Below, one piece after another: positions 28,279 to 37,039 of a stretch of DNA of 64,000 nt (position 1 is its first letter; every line of letters starts with the position of its first letter). The position numbers and the translations under genes are program-made. Where the stretch lies: contig JADYZG010000007.1 of NCBI GenBank assembly GCA_020853235.1, forward strand, positions 1 through 64,000. The letters are read 5' to 3'. The notes beneath the pieces were generated by a model that saw only the letters and a program-made list of their open reading frames with translations, had not been told where the DNA came from and did not search any database. The DNA comes from a bacterium (lineage in GTDB: Bacteria; Patescibacteriota; Dojkabacteria; GCA-002793355).

Positions 28279-28398
28279 CTATATAAAGAGGCGAGAGATG
28301 TCGACGCCAAAAAGGGCACTAATGACGAAAACTATCGCAGCAAGTAGGAGTAACCCGAGTGAAATAAATGTGGCTGTTTTTTGATATTCTGGTTTCAT
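28279..28398 (-). CDS. 39-residue single-span membrane protein
   Basis: A short frame from ATG 28398 to TAG 28279 encodes MKPEYQKTATFISLG, then a hydrophobic stretch of about 16 residues (LLLLAAIVFVISALFG), then VDISRLFI. Support for a real gene is the promoter: TTTACA (28433-28428), exactly 17 bases, TATCCT (28410-28405), and 6 bases to the ATG, the same layout as the known genes here. It ends 18 bp before cca and may be co-transcribed with it. No family is recognised. It could be a small subunit or regulator of a membrane complex. Confidence 0.6.
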   Translation of the reverse strand: MKPEYQKTATFISLGLLLLAAIVFVISALFGVDISRLFI

Positions 28399-28499
28399 TG
28401 GTATAGGATAAATGTTTAAAGCTAATGTGTAAAGCCTCCTCTCAAAATAAAATTTCTATTTAGTCTGTAAACTTTAACTAACTGTGCTATAATTCCACC

Positions 28500-28760
28500 A
28501 TGCCAAATTTGAAAAACGCAAAGAAAGCAGTCCGCAAAGCAGACGCACGAACAACTAAAAATAGACAAGTTAAAGATCGAATTGCTCGATGGTTGAAAAA
28601 AACCAACTTGACTATTGCAGCAAAAAACAAAGAAGAGTCAGTCAAATCTTTTACAATGTTGACTAAACTTCTTGATAAAGCAGTTAAAGAAAACGTGATT
28701 GAAGCAAACAAGGCCTCACGACAAAAATCTCGTGTACAAACAAAAATCAATGCTCTATAA
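28500..28760 (+). CDS. rpsT: ribosomal protein S20
   Basis: 86 residues, helical and very basic, with the family pattern PNLKNAKKAVRKADAR at the start, a central KNKEESVKSFTMLTKLLDKAVKENVI and the closing NKASRQKSRVQTKINAL. It is a primary 16S-binding protein. TATAAT (28488-28493) ends 6 bases before the ATG, so the mRNA is leaderless. The next gene begins 6 bp downstream and has its own -10 box inside the rpsT end. Confidence 0.93.
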   Translation: MPNLKNAKKAVRKADARTTKNRQVKDRIARWLKKTNLTIAAKNKEESVKSFTMLTKLLDKAVKENVIEANKASRQKSRVQTKINAL

Positions 28761-28766
28761 TAGGGC

Positions 28767-30983
28767 ATGAGAGGAAGAAGAAGAGTCGCGGTAAAGGTTC
28801 TTGGTATTGGTATATTCGTTATCCTTTTGACTTTAGTATACTTTCAGAGAGACTCCATTTCAAAAATTAGCAGGCAGAGTAATTTTTTTGCTCAAAAAGA
28901 AGCCGCTCCAGTACTTGAAAAATCGAATGAACCACCAGTGGTCGTTTTTGATTCGACAACACAAGAAAGAAAGGCTTCGGGGCAAGTACTCGGATTGGGA
29001 AATATGTTCTGGAAAAGTGATTACTACGATTTGGATTGCATGTATAAAACTGCGGTAAATGGTTGTCGCAGGAATGCCGGAGGCAAAACAATTCTTATGA
29101 TAAATCTTCTTTTTACCAAGCAGCAACAGGGGTTACAGTTTTTTGACGGCACTTCAACGACAGTGAATCTAAAGGCAGAGAAATTTACAGGTGATTACAA
29201 TAAAAAAGGGAAACCGATTTATGAAGAAGTTGGATCAGAGGTGTATCGATATTGTACTGGTGAGAAGTATGAATCGTTGGCAATGATTAGTTTTGGTCCG
29301 ATTTCTTGGCCAACAACAATTATGGATCAAGAAATTAGTACCTATCGTGTTGTTGGTGAGAAAGGTGAGGAAGCACAATATGCGGTAATAGACCCGACAA
29401 ACAAGTTATTCCAAGATTTTAAACCTAGCGATATCATAAGATTTTGTAATGACAGCGATAAGGATGCAGCGTATGCTTTAAGAACAATTGATACCTATAA
29501 CTCGAAAACTCCAGGATATAATGCTGGTGATCAGATGGGGTACGGTATTCTTGCATTGTGTAAACTAGCCGGTGTTAGTGGTGAAGCAAGAGATAAGATG
29601 ATTAAAGAACTTTGGGAATCAGAAGATCAGAATGTATCAACGGTCACTGCGATGGTTGGTGTCGAAAACAATCTGGGTGTAGTCAAGAAAAAATTTCACG
29701 ATGAGATGCAAATAGAGGGTTTATTGAATGGAGTTGCCCCAACAGGAAAAGACTACATTAATATGTTTGCGTGGCAGACGAGAGGTGCAAAATTGGCTCG
29801 TTATATAAATACAACTGCTGCATCAAAATTGGTTAGTAACTTGTTCTTGCCTCCTGCTTTAACTATTGACCAGCCAGCTGAAAAAGAAAACCGTGATTTT
29901 CCTGATGAGTTGTCAAGAAGCTCGACGATTATTAACGGTACCGATAAAACGTTTTTGATGCAGTTTGAGAGTTCTAAGCCAACAATAGTTGGTGCATTGT
30001 CGGGAGGTGTTTATTATATGAGTGAAAAAGTATTAAATGGTGACAATTTGGCGATATTGTCATGGGATCCTACGAAACACGATGCAAAAACATTTTTTTG
30101 TAATATAGAAGGTAATTTAAAGAGATGCCCTGTCGTAAGGGCAATTGGTGGTTGTTCAAGTGCTGGATTTGCCCAAACTGATGTGCGTTTAAGACAATTA
30201 TCTCTATCTGCCGTGAACGATACGCAGCACTGGGCAACAACAACCGAAGACGATGGTGTTGCGAGAACGACCACAAGGACTGAGCATATACTTCAAGAAA
30301 AATTGCAACCGCCAGATGTTTTAATTGAACGGGCAACCGCTGACGAAATTATTGTTTCGACTGGTCGAGGAGCGGCCGCGTGTTTACCTCAGGTAAAGAA
30401 ACGAGTGGACGAACAATCATCAAAACTGTCGGAAAAAGAAATGGAGCTCTTGGCAAAACGGATGGAGAAGCCAACCTATAAAGATCAAGCAATTCTCGTC
30501 TCACCAGTAAGAACGCAATATAGAGCTTGGGCGTTATATGATGTGAACACAAAAGTTGTAAATGATTGTAAGGCTCAGTCCAATGCGTGGAAGCGACTAG
30601 GATATAAGGTTACTGGTAACTGTAAGGTTGATGTGGATTATAAAGGTGATGAGGATAACAACGGTTGGAATGCAAAAGTAGTAAAAAAATGGGACGAAAA
30701 TGGAGAGGACTATATTGTTAAACCAGCATTAATTAGCTTTAATATTGCATCATATTATCGTGGCCTTGAAGCAATGGCGCCAAACGACTTACGGTTGATT
30801 AATTTTAAAGAAGACTTACGCACTCAGTTGGCCTCGCATGAAATTTACGAGTACCCAGAAATTAAAGTTGATTGTAAAACCGATAATAATGGCGTCTTTA
30901 TATATTGGATCTGCACTGAATCTGATAATAGATTGCTTCCTAAATGTAGCGATGGTGTCGTTTCAGCGCCAACTTCTGATTAG
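28767..30983 (+). CDS. large exported protein of unknown function
   Basis: 738 residues. After a basic start (MRGRRRVAVK) comes one hydrophobic segment (about 10-26), then a long soluble part that should be outside the membrane. It has about 14 scattered cysteines (for example DCMYKTAVNGCRR, RFCNDSD, GGCSSAG, VDCKTD), unusual for this window and suggestive of disulphides. No known domain is recognised. A helical central region (about 230-380) is flanked by beta-rich parts. TATAAT (28756-28761), inside the end of rpsT, lies 5 bases before the ATG. The convergent neighbour is an O-antigen-ligase-like gene, so a surface role is likely. Confidence 0.75.
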   Translation: MRGRRRVAVKVLGIGIFVILLTLVYFQRDSISKISRQSNFFAQKEAAPVLEKSNEPPVVVFDSTTQERKASGQVLGLGNMFWKSDYYDLDCMYKTAVNGCRRNAGGKTILMINLLFTKQQQGLQFFDGTSTTVNLKAEKFTGDYNKKGKPIYEEVGSEVYRYCTGEKYESLAMISFGPISWPTTIMDQEISTYRVVGEKGEEAQYAVIDPTNKLFQDFKPSDIIRFCNDSDKDAAYALRTIDTYNSKTPGYNAGDQMGYGILALCKLAGVSGEARDKMIKELWESEDQNVSTVTAMVGVENNLGVVKKKFHDEMQIEGLLNGVAPTGKDYINMFAWQTRGAKLARYINTTAASKLVSNLFLPPALTIDQPAEKENRDFPDELSRSSTIINGTDKTFLMQFESSKPTIVGALSGGVYYMSEKVLNGDNLAILSWDPTKHDAKTFFCNIEGNLKRCPVVRAIGGCSSAGFAQTDVRLRQLSLSAVNDTQHWATTTEDDGVARTTTRTEHILQEKLQPPDVLIERATADEIIVSTGRGAAACLPQVKKRVDEQSSKLSEKEMELLAKRMEKPTYKDQAILVSPVRTQYRAWALYDVNTKVVNDCKAQSNAWKRLGYKVTGNCKVDVDYKGDEDNNGWNAKVVKKWDENGEDYIVKPALISFNIASYYRGLEAMAPNDLRLINFKEDLRTQLASHEIYEYPEIKVDCKTDNNGVFIYWICTESDNRLLPKCSDGVVSAPTSD

Positions 30984-30988
30984 TCATA

Positions 30989-32227
30989 TTAATACACCAG
31001 GTAGTGGTCAACACCACCGAGAATTATGAGCATAGCAAGAAGGGATAGTTTTTGCCAATTTTCAAATCCAAGTAGTAGTCGAGAGATATTGTTCTGAATC
31101 AGGTACAAAACGGCAATTGTCGCTGGAATTCCTAACTCAACAATGCTCAAAATCGCTACATTATGTGGTGGCTCAGCTAAAATTTGGTTTCCCCAGATGA
31201 TGCTCGTCTTTATTGTCGAAGCATGGGCGAGTAATGTTGGAATTGAGAGCGTGAAACCAGTACCTGTTAGCAAAAGCACTGGAAATTGTTGTAGTAACTC
31301 AAGGTACAAGAGGTGAATAGTAAATCGAGATTCAATAAATGTCGCGGTGATTCCTAGTTTTGGTATGTAATGAAAGAAGAATATCAACATCGCGTTTGTT
31401 ACGAGGAAGATTGGGATAAAGTATTTTTCGTGTATATATATTTTATTTCGAGTCGAGTAAATAAAGAGTAGGGCGATCAAGGCTAAAATACCTGCTTTAG
31501 AGAGAGTTGTCAGGATCAATAGCGTACTGAGTATCAGAAAAATAATTTTCTGAATTTCGGGTATTTTTAAAGACAACACGATTAGGTCGAAGAAGATAAG
31601 AATTGCGGCAAGTATGTTTGGGTGTGGTGTCGTTCCATAAACTCTAGAATATTCCCAGATTCCAAAGGAGGAGTTACTGGTAAATTCGATTGGTTGCCCA
31701 GTCCAAGAGAGTAGTGTAGGAAATAATGGTCCTCCCAAAAAATACTGTGTGATTCCTAAAAGAAATTGTAGAGCTACAGCTCCACTAATAGTTCGAAAAA
31801 TTAGCGAAGAATTGCTTTGCATATGAGCAAAAATTTCTTTTGTTGCGATATAAAATGTGACCACTGAAAAGAAAAACTCAACGAGATGAAAATAAGCGGA
31901 AAGGTACAAAAATAATTGATCGTTGGTTGGTAAAAGTTGGACAGAAAAAAGTGGTAAAAGTAACATTACTAAGAATAAAATGACCTTTTTTGCAGAAATA
32001 TTGAGTCGTGTTTTTTGTAAATAAAAAACGACAATAGTAATACTCAAAATTAAGTGAAGAGATACTCTGATATGAAGATAATTAATATATTTCCCGAAAA
32101 TATATGCGTGTGAATTTGCAAGTATCTCTCCGGAATAAATTGGTAAGAAAAACAACCACAAAAGCGAAATAACAAAGAGTCTGTTGGAAATAAAGAAGTT
32201 TTTAAGTTGCTGGAGTTTCTTTCGCAT
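30989..32227 (-). CDS. O-antigen ligase/polymerase-like membrane protein
   Basis: 412 residues from ATG 32227, with about 10-12 membrane segments. The Wzy/WaaL-type pattern is visible: a large loop with SRVYGTTPHPNILAAIL, a later LLTGTGFTL, and EPPHNVAILSIVELGIPA with the conserved PxN/H pattern. Such proteins polymerise or transfer polyprenyl-linked glycans outside the membrane. The ATG overlaps the end of khpB by 26 bp; a GTG at 32248 would give a longer overlap. No glycan gene is directly adjacent; the main glycan locus is 22 kb away. Confidence 0.8.
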   Translation of the reverse strand: MRKKLQQLKNFFISNRLFVISLLWLFFLPIYSGEILANSHAYIFGKYINYLHIRVSLHLILSITIVVFYLQKTRLNISAKKVILFLVMLLLPLFSVQLLPTNDQLFLYLSAYFHLVEFFFSVVTFYIATKEIFAHMQSNSSLIFRTISGAVALQFLLGITQYFLGGPLFPTLLSWTGQPIEFTSNSSFGIWEYSRVYGTTPHPNILAAILIFFDLIVLSLKIPEIQKIIFLILSTLLILTTLSKAGILALIALLFIYSTRNKIYIHEKYFIPIFLVTNAMLIFFFHYIPKLGITATFIESRFTIHLLYLELLQQFPVLLLTGTGFTLSIPTLLAHASTIKTSIIWGNQILAEPPHNVAILSIVELGIPATIAVLYLIQNNISRLLLGFENWQKLSLLAMLIILGGVDHYLVY

Positions 32228-32699
32228 TGCCAGGATAAATGATGACACGTCTATCCATACCTTCGCCAGTACTTTCGGTTCTGACTTCGGTGTGCTTTTC
32301 TGCCTCTACGTGAACGATTCTTCGGAGGCGTGGTGGCATTGGTTTGAATTCGTATGGCTCGTCCAAAAGTTTAACTTCTTCGACTGCTTGGGCAACCATT
32401 TCGCGAACTTTTGTATTTTGTTTTTCAAAGTAATCTCCGATATCAAGGAAGAGTGAAACTCTTTTATCTGCTGGGAAAACTCGTTTTAAGTACGAAACGG
32501 TCAACTGGTGAAGTGCCTGAAGATTCTTTCCATGATAACCGATCAAGAGGTCCATTTCTGTTCCTTTGATCATAATCTGCATATTAGTTTTTTCTGTATC
32601 TTCCTCGCTGGTTACGTCGATAGACTCTGGAGTGTATCCGAGTTGAGTAACAATTTGAGAAATAAACTCCTTGACTTTGTTGTTATATTCTTCGTTCAT
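32202..32699 (-). CDS. khpB: KhpB/Jag RNA-binding protein (KH and R3H domains)
   Basis: 165 residues. KH domain with DLLIGYHGKNLQALHQL (about 50-66) and an R3H domain with RLRRIVHVEAEKH and TESTGEGMDRRVII at the end. The extra N-terminal Jag domain is very short. KhpB binds RNA and in Gram-positives links to cell elongation and division. It normally follows yidC, but here is 24 kb away. Promoter: TTTACT (32737-32732), 17 bases, TATAAT (32714-32709), 9 bases to the ATG. Confidence 0.9.
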   Translation of the reverse strand: MNEEYNNKVKEFISQIVTQLGYTPESIDVTSEEDTEKTNMQIMIKGTEMDLLIGYHGKNLQALHQLTVSYLKRVFPADKRVSLFLDIGDYFEKQNTKVREMVAQAVEEVKLLDEPYEFKPMPPRLRRIVHVEAEKHTEVRTESTGEGMDRRVIIYPGNAKETPAT

Positions 32700-32777
32700 A
32701 TTGCGGGTATTATAAGCGGAGACTGGGAGAAAGTAAAGGTAGGTTGCGTATCGAATTGAATGTGGTTATACTGGAAT

Positions 32778-33599
32778 ATGAATAATAAAACACTCATTTT
32801 ATTAATCGTTGTTGTGGCAGCAATTACAGTTATTGTCGTTTCCTGGAGAACACCATCAACATCAGAAACTCCGGCTCTTACCCCAACTCCTACCGCAACT
32901 GCGACGCCAACTGTGACAGATCCTTTTGCAGCAACGCCTTCAACGACAACTACTGCGACGCCAACTCCAACAGTAACCACAACTGCAACGGCTACCCCAA
33001 CACCGACACCAACAACCACTACGGCAACCGGTACATTTAACGATATTCGAGATATGGACTATATTTTTGGAGGTACAGAACAAACTGTTGGAAGTAGTGT
33101 TTACTTTATTGACGACGACGATGCAAAGATTATCCGAAAGGGTAGTTCAACTTCTGATGCTGGTGCACAAGCAATATTCACAAGCGATACCGCAGGTGAA
33201 GTGGCAAACTTTTATGTTAATGGAAACTATTTATATGTAGCTACAAAACGTGATGGTGCGATTGGTACGTCGAAATTACAACGTGTTGCACTGAGTAGCT
33301 CGTCAAAAGCTAAGTTATACGAATTTTCTTCGTCTAAATACGAGATTACCCAATTTGCAATCAATAAAAACAACGATGCAAAGGCAGGTTTTTATATAGG
33401 ACTTGGCGGAGTTAATAGTAATGCATCCCCAGCTGGAATGTACATTGAAAACTATTCGCAGAAGTGGATTAAGACCTTTACAGGAGTTGATAAAACAGCA
33501 CTTATACTGAAACTCGCACCAACGACAGACGAAACACAACTTGTAGGTGTTTTCTTGAAAGGTTCGGAGGAGTCGCAAGCTTATATTGATTTAGACTAA
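32778..33599 (+). CDS. membrane-anchored protein with Thr/Pro-rich stalk
   Basis: 273 residues from ATG 32778. A membrane anchor (about 4-22) is followed by 60 residues of almost pure Thr/Pro/Ala (about 27-88), a likely extended wall-crossing stalk, and a globular beta-rich domain (about 90-273) with blade-like repeats such as GSSVYFIDDDDAKIIRKG and NGNYLYVATKRDG. No family is recognised. Promoter TTGCGT (32744-32749), 17 bases, TATACT (32767-32772) and 5 bases to this ATG rule out the ATG at 32760, upstream of the -10 box. The HD gene follows after 4 bp. Confidence 0.75.
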   Translation: MNNKTLILLIVVVAAITVIVVSWRTPSTSETPALTPTPTATATPTVTDPFAATPSTTTTATPTPTVTTTATATPTPTPTTTTATGTFNDIRDMDYIFGGTEQTVGSSVYFIDDDDAKIIRKGSSTSDAGAQAIFTSDTAGEVANFYVNGNYLYVATKRDGAIGTSKLQRVALSSSSKAKLYEFSSSKYEITQFAINKNNDAKAGFYIGLGGVNSNASPAGMYIENYSQKWIKTFTGVDKTALILKLAPTTDETQLVGVFLKGSEESQAYIDLD

Positions 33600-33603
33600 G
33601 CTG

Positions 33604-34203
33604 ATGCGTTACGAACTCGAAGCTGATTACTTACCGCTCTGGAAGGCTGCACAAACGTATCAGGATAAAAGAAATGATAAAGGTCATGCGTTTATAGTGA
33701 CTGCGTATGCCAGCTTTATTGCTGCGAGAGAAAATTGTGCTGCTACAGTGGTAATTCCTGCTGCAATCCTACATGATATTGGTTGGTCTGCTGTTTCGCT
33801 AGAAGATAGAATGTCAATATTTCGGTCTGATACTCCAAAAGAGCAAAAAATGCAGGCAAGGGTGGTACATCAAGAACAGGGTGTATTGTTAGCAAAAGAA
33901 TTACTCGAAAAGGTACAATACGATACAGCACTTATTCCAGTAATACTTGAAATTATCTCGCAACACGATTCTCGAAAAGGTTTTATCTCAAATAACGAAG
34001 GAGCAATGCGCGATGCTGACAAGCTGTGGCGATATGATGAGTATGGCTTTATGTCCGATTATCTCAACGGAACGGGTGCAATAGCTGACCAAATCAAAGT
34101 TCTTGAGCAGTATATCGACACTGAACATTTTTTTTGTTTTGAATCTTCGCGACAGTTAGCTAAAGATCTTTTGGTAAAACTTAAAGCAAAATACCTGCCG
34201 TAA
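33604..34203 (+). CDS. HD-domain phosphohydrolase-like protein
   Basis: 199 residues. The HD fold is seen as KGHAFIVTAYA (first His), AAILHDIGWS (HD pair), VILEIISQHDSR and RDADKLWRYD (distal Asp). All metal ligands are present, so it may hydrolyse a nucleotide or other phosphate ester; the substrate is unknown. It starts 4 bp after the stalked surface protein without a Shine-Dalgarno site, so the two are probably co-transcribed. It ends 36 bp before cysS. Confidence 0.82.
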   Translation: MRYELEADYLPLWKAAQTYQDKRNDKGHAFIVTAYASFIAARENCAATVVIPAAILHDIGWSAVSLEDRMSIFRSDTPKEQKMQARVVHQEQGVLLAKELLEKVQYDTALIPVILEIISQHDSRKGFISNNEGAMRDADKLWRYDEYGFMSDYLNGTGAIADQIKVLEQYIDTEHFFCFESSRQLAKDLLVKLKAKYLP

Positions 34204-34239
34204 TCTTTCACTTGTTACATTGAACACGTATAATCAATT

Positions 34240-35670
34240 ATGCCAACATTACATTTTTACAATACCCTGACGAGGAAACTCGAAGTATTTGCCCCTATTA
34301 ATCCAGAACTCGTAACGTTGTATACCTGTGGACCAACTGTTTATGACTACGCACACATAGGAAACCTTCGTGCCTACACTTTTGCAGATACATTAAAGAG
34401 AACCTTGTTGTATCTCGGCTATAAGGTTCATCACACAATGAATACGACCGATGTTGGGCAAATGGATAGCGATGCGGATTTAGGGGAAGATAAGATTATG
34501 ATCGGAGTTCGCCGAGCGGCAGAGCGAGGCGAGCAGGTGACTGCAATGGATATTGCAAAACTTTATACTGAAAAATTTATTCACGACCGTGATAGTATGA
34601 ATATTCTGCCGCCAGACGAATTAACGCCTGCAACAGAGCATATCGATGCAATGATTGAGTTAATAAAAATACTCAAAGAGAAAGGGTTTGCATATAAGAC
34701 TTCTCGAGCTGTTTATTTTGATGTTTCAAAATTCCCAACATACACACAACTCTCTGGGCAAAAGTTAGAGGAGCAGCTCGAGGGTGTTCGTGAAGAAGTT
34801 GTTGTTGATCCAGAAAAAAGACACCCAGCAGATTTTCGTTTATGGCAATTAGACCAACCAAATCACTCTATGTTGTGGGACTCACCTTGGGGCAAAGGTT
34901 TTCCAGGTTGGCACATTGAATGTTCCGCAATGGCGATGGAATACCTCGGCGAAACAATTGATATCCACACGGGTGGCGTAGATCATATTCCCGTCCACCA
35001 TACAAATGAGATTGCACAATCAGAAGCAGCAACTGGTAAGAAATTTGTAAACTATTGGTTACATAATGAGTTTATTCGTGTCAATAACGTCAAGATGTCG
35101 AAGAGTAAGAATAATTTTTACTCAATGAAAGACATTATTGATCATAACTTCAGTCCAATGGATTTACGCTACCTTTATCTCGAAGCGCATTATCGTTTTC
35201 CTCAAAATTTCACGTGGGAAGCATTGCAAGGAGCACGCTCAGCGAGATTAAATGTTACTGAGCAAGTTGCAATATTGCTGACGGTGCATCACGATCAAGA
35301 ATTAGAAAACATTGAGAATCATGAATTGCGTAATAAGTTTGCAAATTATATTGCAGACGATTTAAATATACCTGGTGCCTTATCTGTGATGTGGGAGGTC
35401 GTTCGTAGTAAAGAGTTACCTGGAAGTACAAAACTCGCATTATTATTAGATTTCGACAACGTACTTGGATTAGAGCTCGAAAAAATTCCAACAATTTACA
35501 CAAAATTTTCACTAGACGAAATTGCCGAGATTCAAAAATTATTGGATGACCGAGAAAACGCCAAAAAATCAAAGGATTGGAGTAGTGCAGACGAACTGCG
35601 AAATCACTTGACACAGAAAAATGTCCGAATTATCGACACGTCGGAAGGCCCAGTTGCGTTGCTTGGCTAA
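34240..35670 (+). CDS. cysS: cysteine--tRNA ligase
   Basis: 476 residues. Class I synthetase with HIGN signature (about residues 40-43, [17 protein letters not shown]), zinc ligands in TCGPTVYDY and the [10 protein letters not shown] motif, and KMSKSKNNF near residue 285. It charges tRNA-Cys. TATAAT (34229-34234) lies 5 bases before the ATG, so the mRNA should be leaderless. Length and all motifs are normal. Confidence 0.97.
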   Translation: MPTLHFYNTLTRKLEVFAPINPELVTLYTCGPTVYDYAHIGNLRAYTFADTLKRTLLYLGYKVHHTMNTTDVGQMDSDADLGEDKIMIGVRRAAERGEQVTAMDIAKLYTEKFIHDRDSMNILPPDELTPATEHIDAMIELIKILKEKGFAYKTSRAVYFDVSKFPTYTQLSGQKLEEQLEGVREEVVVDPEKRHPADFRLWQLDQPNHSMLWDSPWGKGFPGWHIECSAMAMEYLGETIDIHTGGVDHIPVHHTNEIAQSEAATGKKFVNYWLHNEFIRVNNVKMSKSKNNFYSMKDIIDHNFSPMDLRYLYLEAHYRFPQNFTWEALQGARSARLNVTEQVAILLTVHHDQELENIENHELRNKFANYIADDLNIPGALSVMWEVVRSKELPGSTKLALLLDFDNVLGLELEKIPTIYTKFSLDEIAEIQKLLDDRENAKKSKDWSSADELRNHLTQKNVRIIDTSEGPVALLG

Positions 35671-35701
35671 AAACTATGGTACTTATGAGTGTCCCGTAAT
35701 A

Positions 35702-35755
35702 TTCACGTGTCTACCTTTTGTGTGATATAATTGCGCAAACAAAAACACAAAGGAG
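35702..35755 (+). promoter_or_regulatory. rpsA promoter and Shine-Dalgarno leader
   Basis: TTCACG (35702-35707), 18 bases, TATAAT (35726-35731), predicted start about 35738, then AAAGGAG (35749-35755) 9 bases before the ATG at 35765. It is the only clear Shine-Dalgarno site noticed in the window. Confidence 0.75.
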
Positions 35756-35764
35756 ATTTTTTCT

Positions 35765-36928
35765 ATGTCAGGTACAAAGAAAATTGCAGCGGACAAGTCA
35801 GCTCAGACATCGGTTGCAACCAATTTTGATGAGCAAATCTCAACAGTTGTCCGATCCTACAAGCAATTGAAGACGGGTGATATTGTTGAAGGTATCGTTA
35901 TTAACAAAGACCCAGGTGTCCTGGTCGTCGATGTTGGCGGACGAAGCGAAGGGCTTATTGCCGGTCGCGAACTAAAAAGCAAGGTTGTTGATGTCGAATC
36001 TATTAAGGTCGGCGATCCAATTCTTGTCTATGTCGTTTATCCAGAAAGTAAAGATGGTAGTTTGGTTCTTTCATTGAAACGAACTGAAGAAGTCCGAATC
36101 TGGTTCGACTTAGAAAAAGCATCACGAAATGGAGATGTTCTCGATGCAACAGTCGTAGAAGTCAACACAGGTGGTGTTATCTGTGAACTTTACGAAGGAA
36201 TCCGAGGCTTTATCCCAACCTCACAGTTGGATCCAGCACGAATCTTCGAAAGCGGTAAGAAAATGTACGGTAAAGATGTTACTTCAGTCGTTCAACAACG
36301 ATTGACTCAACTTCTTGGCGAACAAATCAAGGTCAAAATTATTGAACTCGATCGTGAACGCAGCCGAATTATTCTTTCCGAAAAGCAAGTTACTTTTGGT
36401 TCAGATATGGCCGCAAAAGTGAAGTTACTCAAGAAAATTAAGGAAGGAGATATTCTTGACGGTAAAGTTACCGCAATTACTCCATACGGTATTTTCGTGA
36501 ATACTTCAGGCTTGGAAGGTTTGGTCCACTTGTCAGAACTTTCATGGGATAAGGTTACCGATGTCGGTCGACTTTATAACGTCGGAGATGATGTCAAGGT
36601 TATGGTTCTCGAAATCAAAGAAGGTGGTCGCAGAATCGCATATAGCGTTAAGCGCCTTATCGATGATCCTTGGAAGAATCGAATCAAGAAGTACAAAATT
36701 GGTGAAGTTGTTGACGGTGTTGTTGAAGGTGTTGTTGAATATGGAGCATTCGTTCGTATCGATGATGGTATTAACGGGTTGATTCACATTTCGGAACTTT
36801 CCGACAAATTGGTCAGAAACCCATCTGATATTGTCTCTCCAGGTCAAGAAGTTAAAGTTTCAATCCTCTCAATTTCTGAGACAGAGCGACACTTAAGCTT
36901 GAGCTTGAAGCGAGTCAAAGCAAAATAA
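35765..36928 (+). CDS. rpsA: ribosomal protein S1-like, four S1 domains
   Basis: 387 residues with four S1 (OB-fold) repeats starting near residues 37, 121, 216 and 303: KTGDIVEGIVINKDPG, RNGDVLDATVVEVNTG, KEGDILDGKVTAITPYG, KIGEVVDGVVEGVVEYG. Repeats 3 and 4 have the full GLVHLSELS / GLIHISELS signature. Four repeats match the S1 of Gram-positive type. It binds mRNA on the 30S subunit. Unlike its neighbours it has a leader with a strong Shine-Dalgarno site, which may allow control of its own translation. An intrinsic terminator follows. Confidence 0.93.
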   Translation: MSGTKKIAADKSAQTSVATNFDEQISTVVRSYKQLKTGDIVEGIVINKDPGVLVVDVGGRSEGLIAGRELKSKVVDVESIKVGDPILVYVVYPESKDGSLVLSLKRTEEVRIWFDLEKASRNGDVLDATVVEVNTGGVICELYEGIRGFIPTSQLDPARIFESGKKMYGKDVTSVVQQRLTQLLGEQIKVKIIELDRERSRIILSEKQVTFGSDMAAKVKLLKKIKEGDILDGKVTAITPYGIFVNTSGLEGLVHLSELSWDKVTDVGRLYNVGDDVKVMVLEIKEGGRRIAYSVKRLIDDPWKNRIKKYKIGEVVDGVVEGVVEYGAFVRIDDGINGLIHISELSDKLVRNPSDIVSPGQEVKVSILSISETERHLSLSLKRVKAK

Positions 36929-36961
36929 ACTTTCCCAAAAGGGAAGCATAAGGCGAAAAAG

Positions 36962-36983
36962 CGGGAGGAGACTCCCGTTTTTT
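36962..36983 (+). terminator. intrinsic terminator after rpsA
   Basis: CGGGAG-GAGA-CTCCCG (36962-36977) followed by six T. Confidence 0.92.
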
Positions 36984-37039
36984 CGTTGGATACGTCTAAA
37001 AAGTTTGCAGTTTAGCAATCACCTGCTATAATTGCTAAT

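Noticed and set aside
32696-33019. Val/Gly-rich antisense frame opposite the Thr/Pro stalk
   Set aside because: It is the mirror of the ACN/CCN repeat codons of the stalk and not a protein in its own right.
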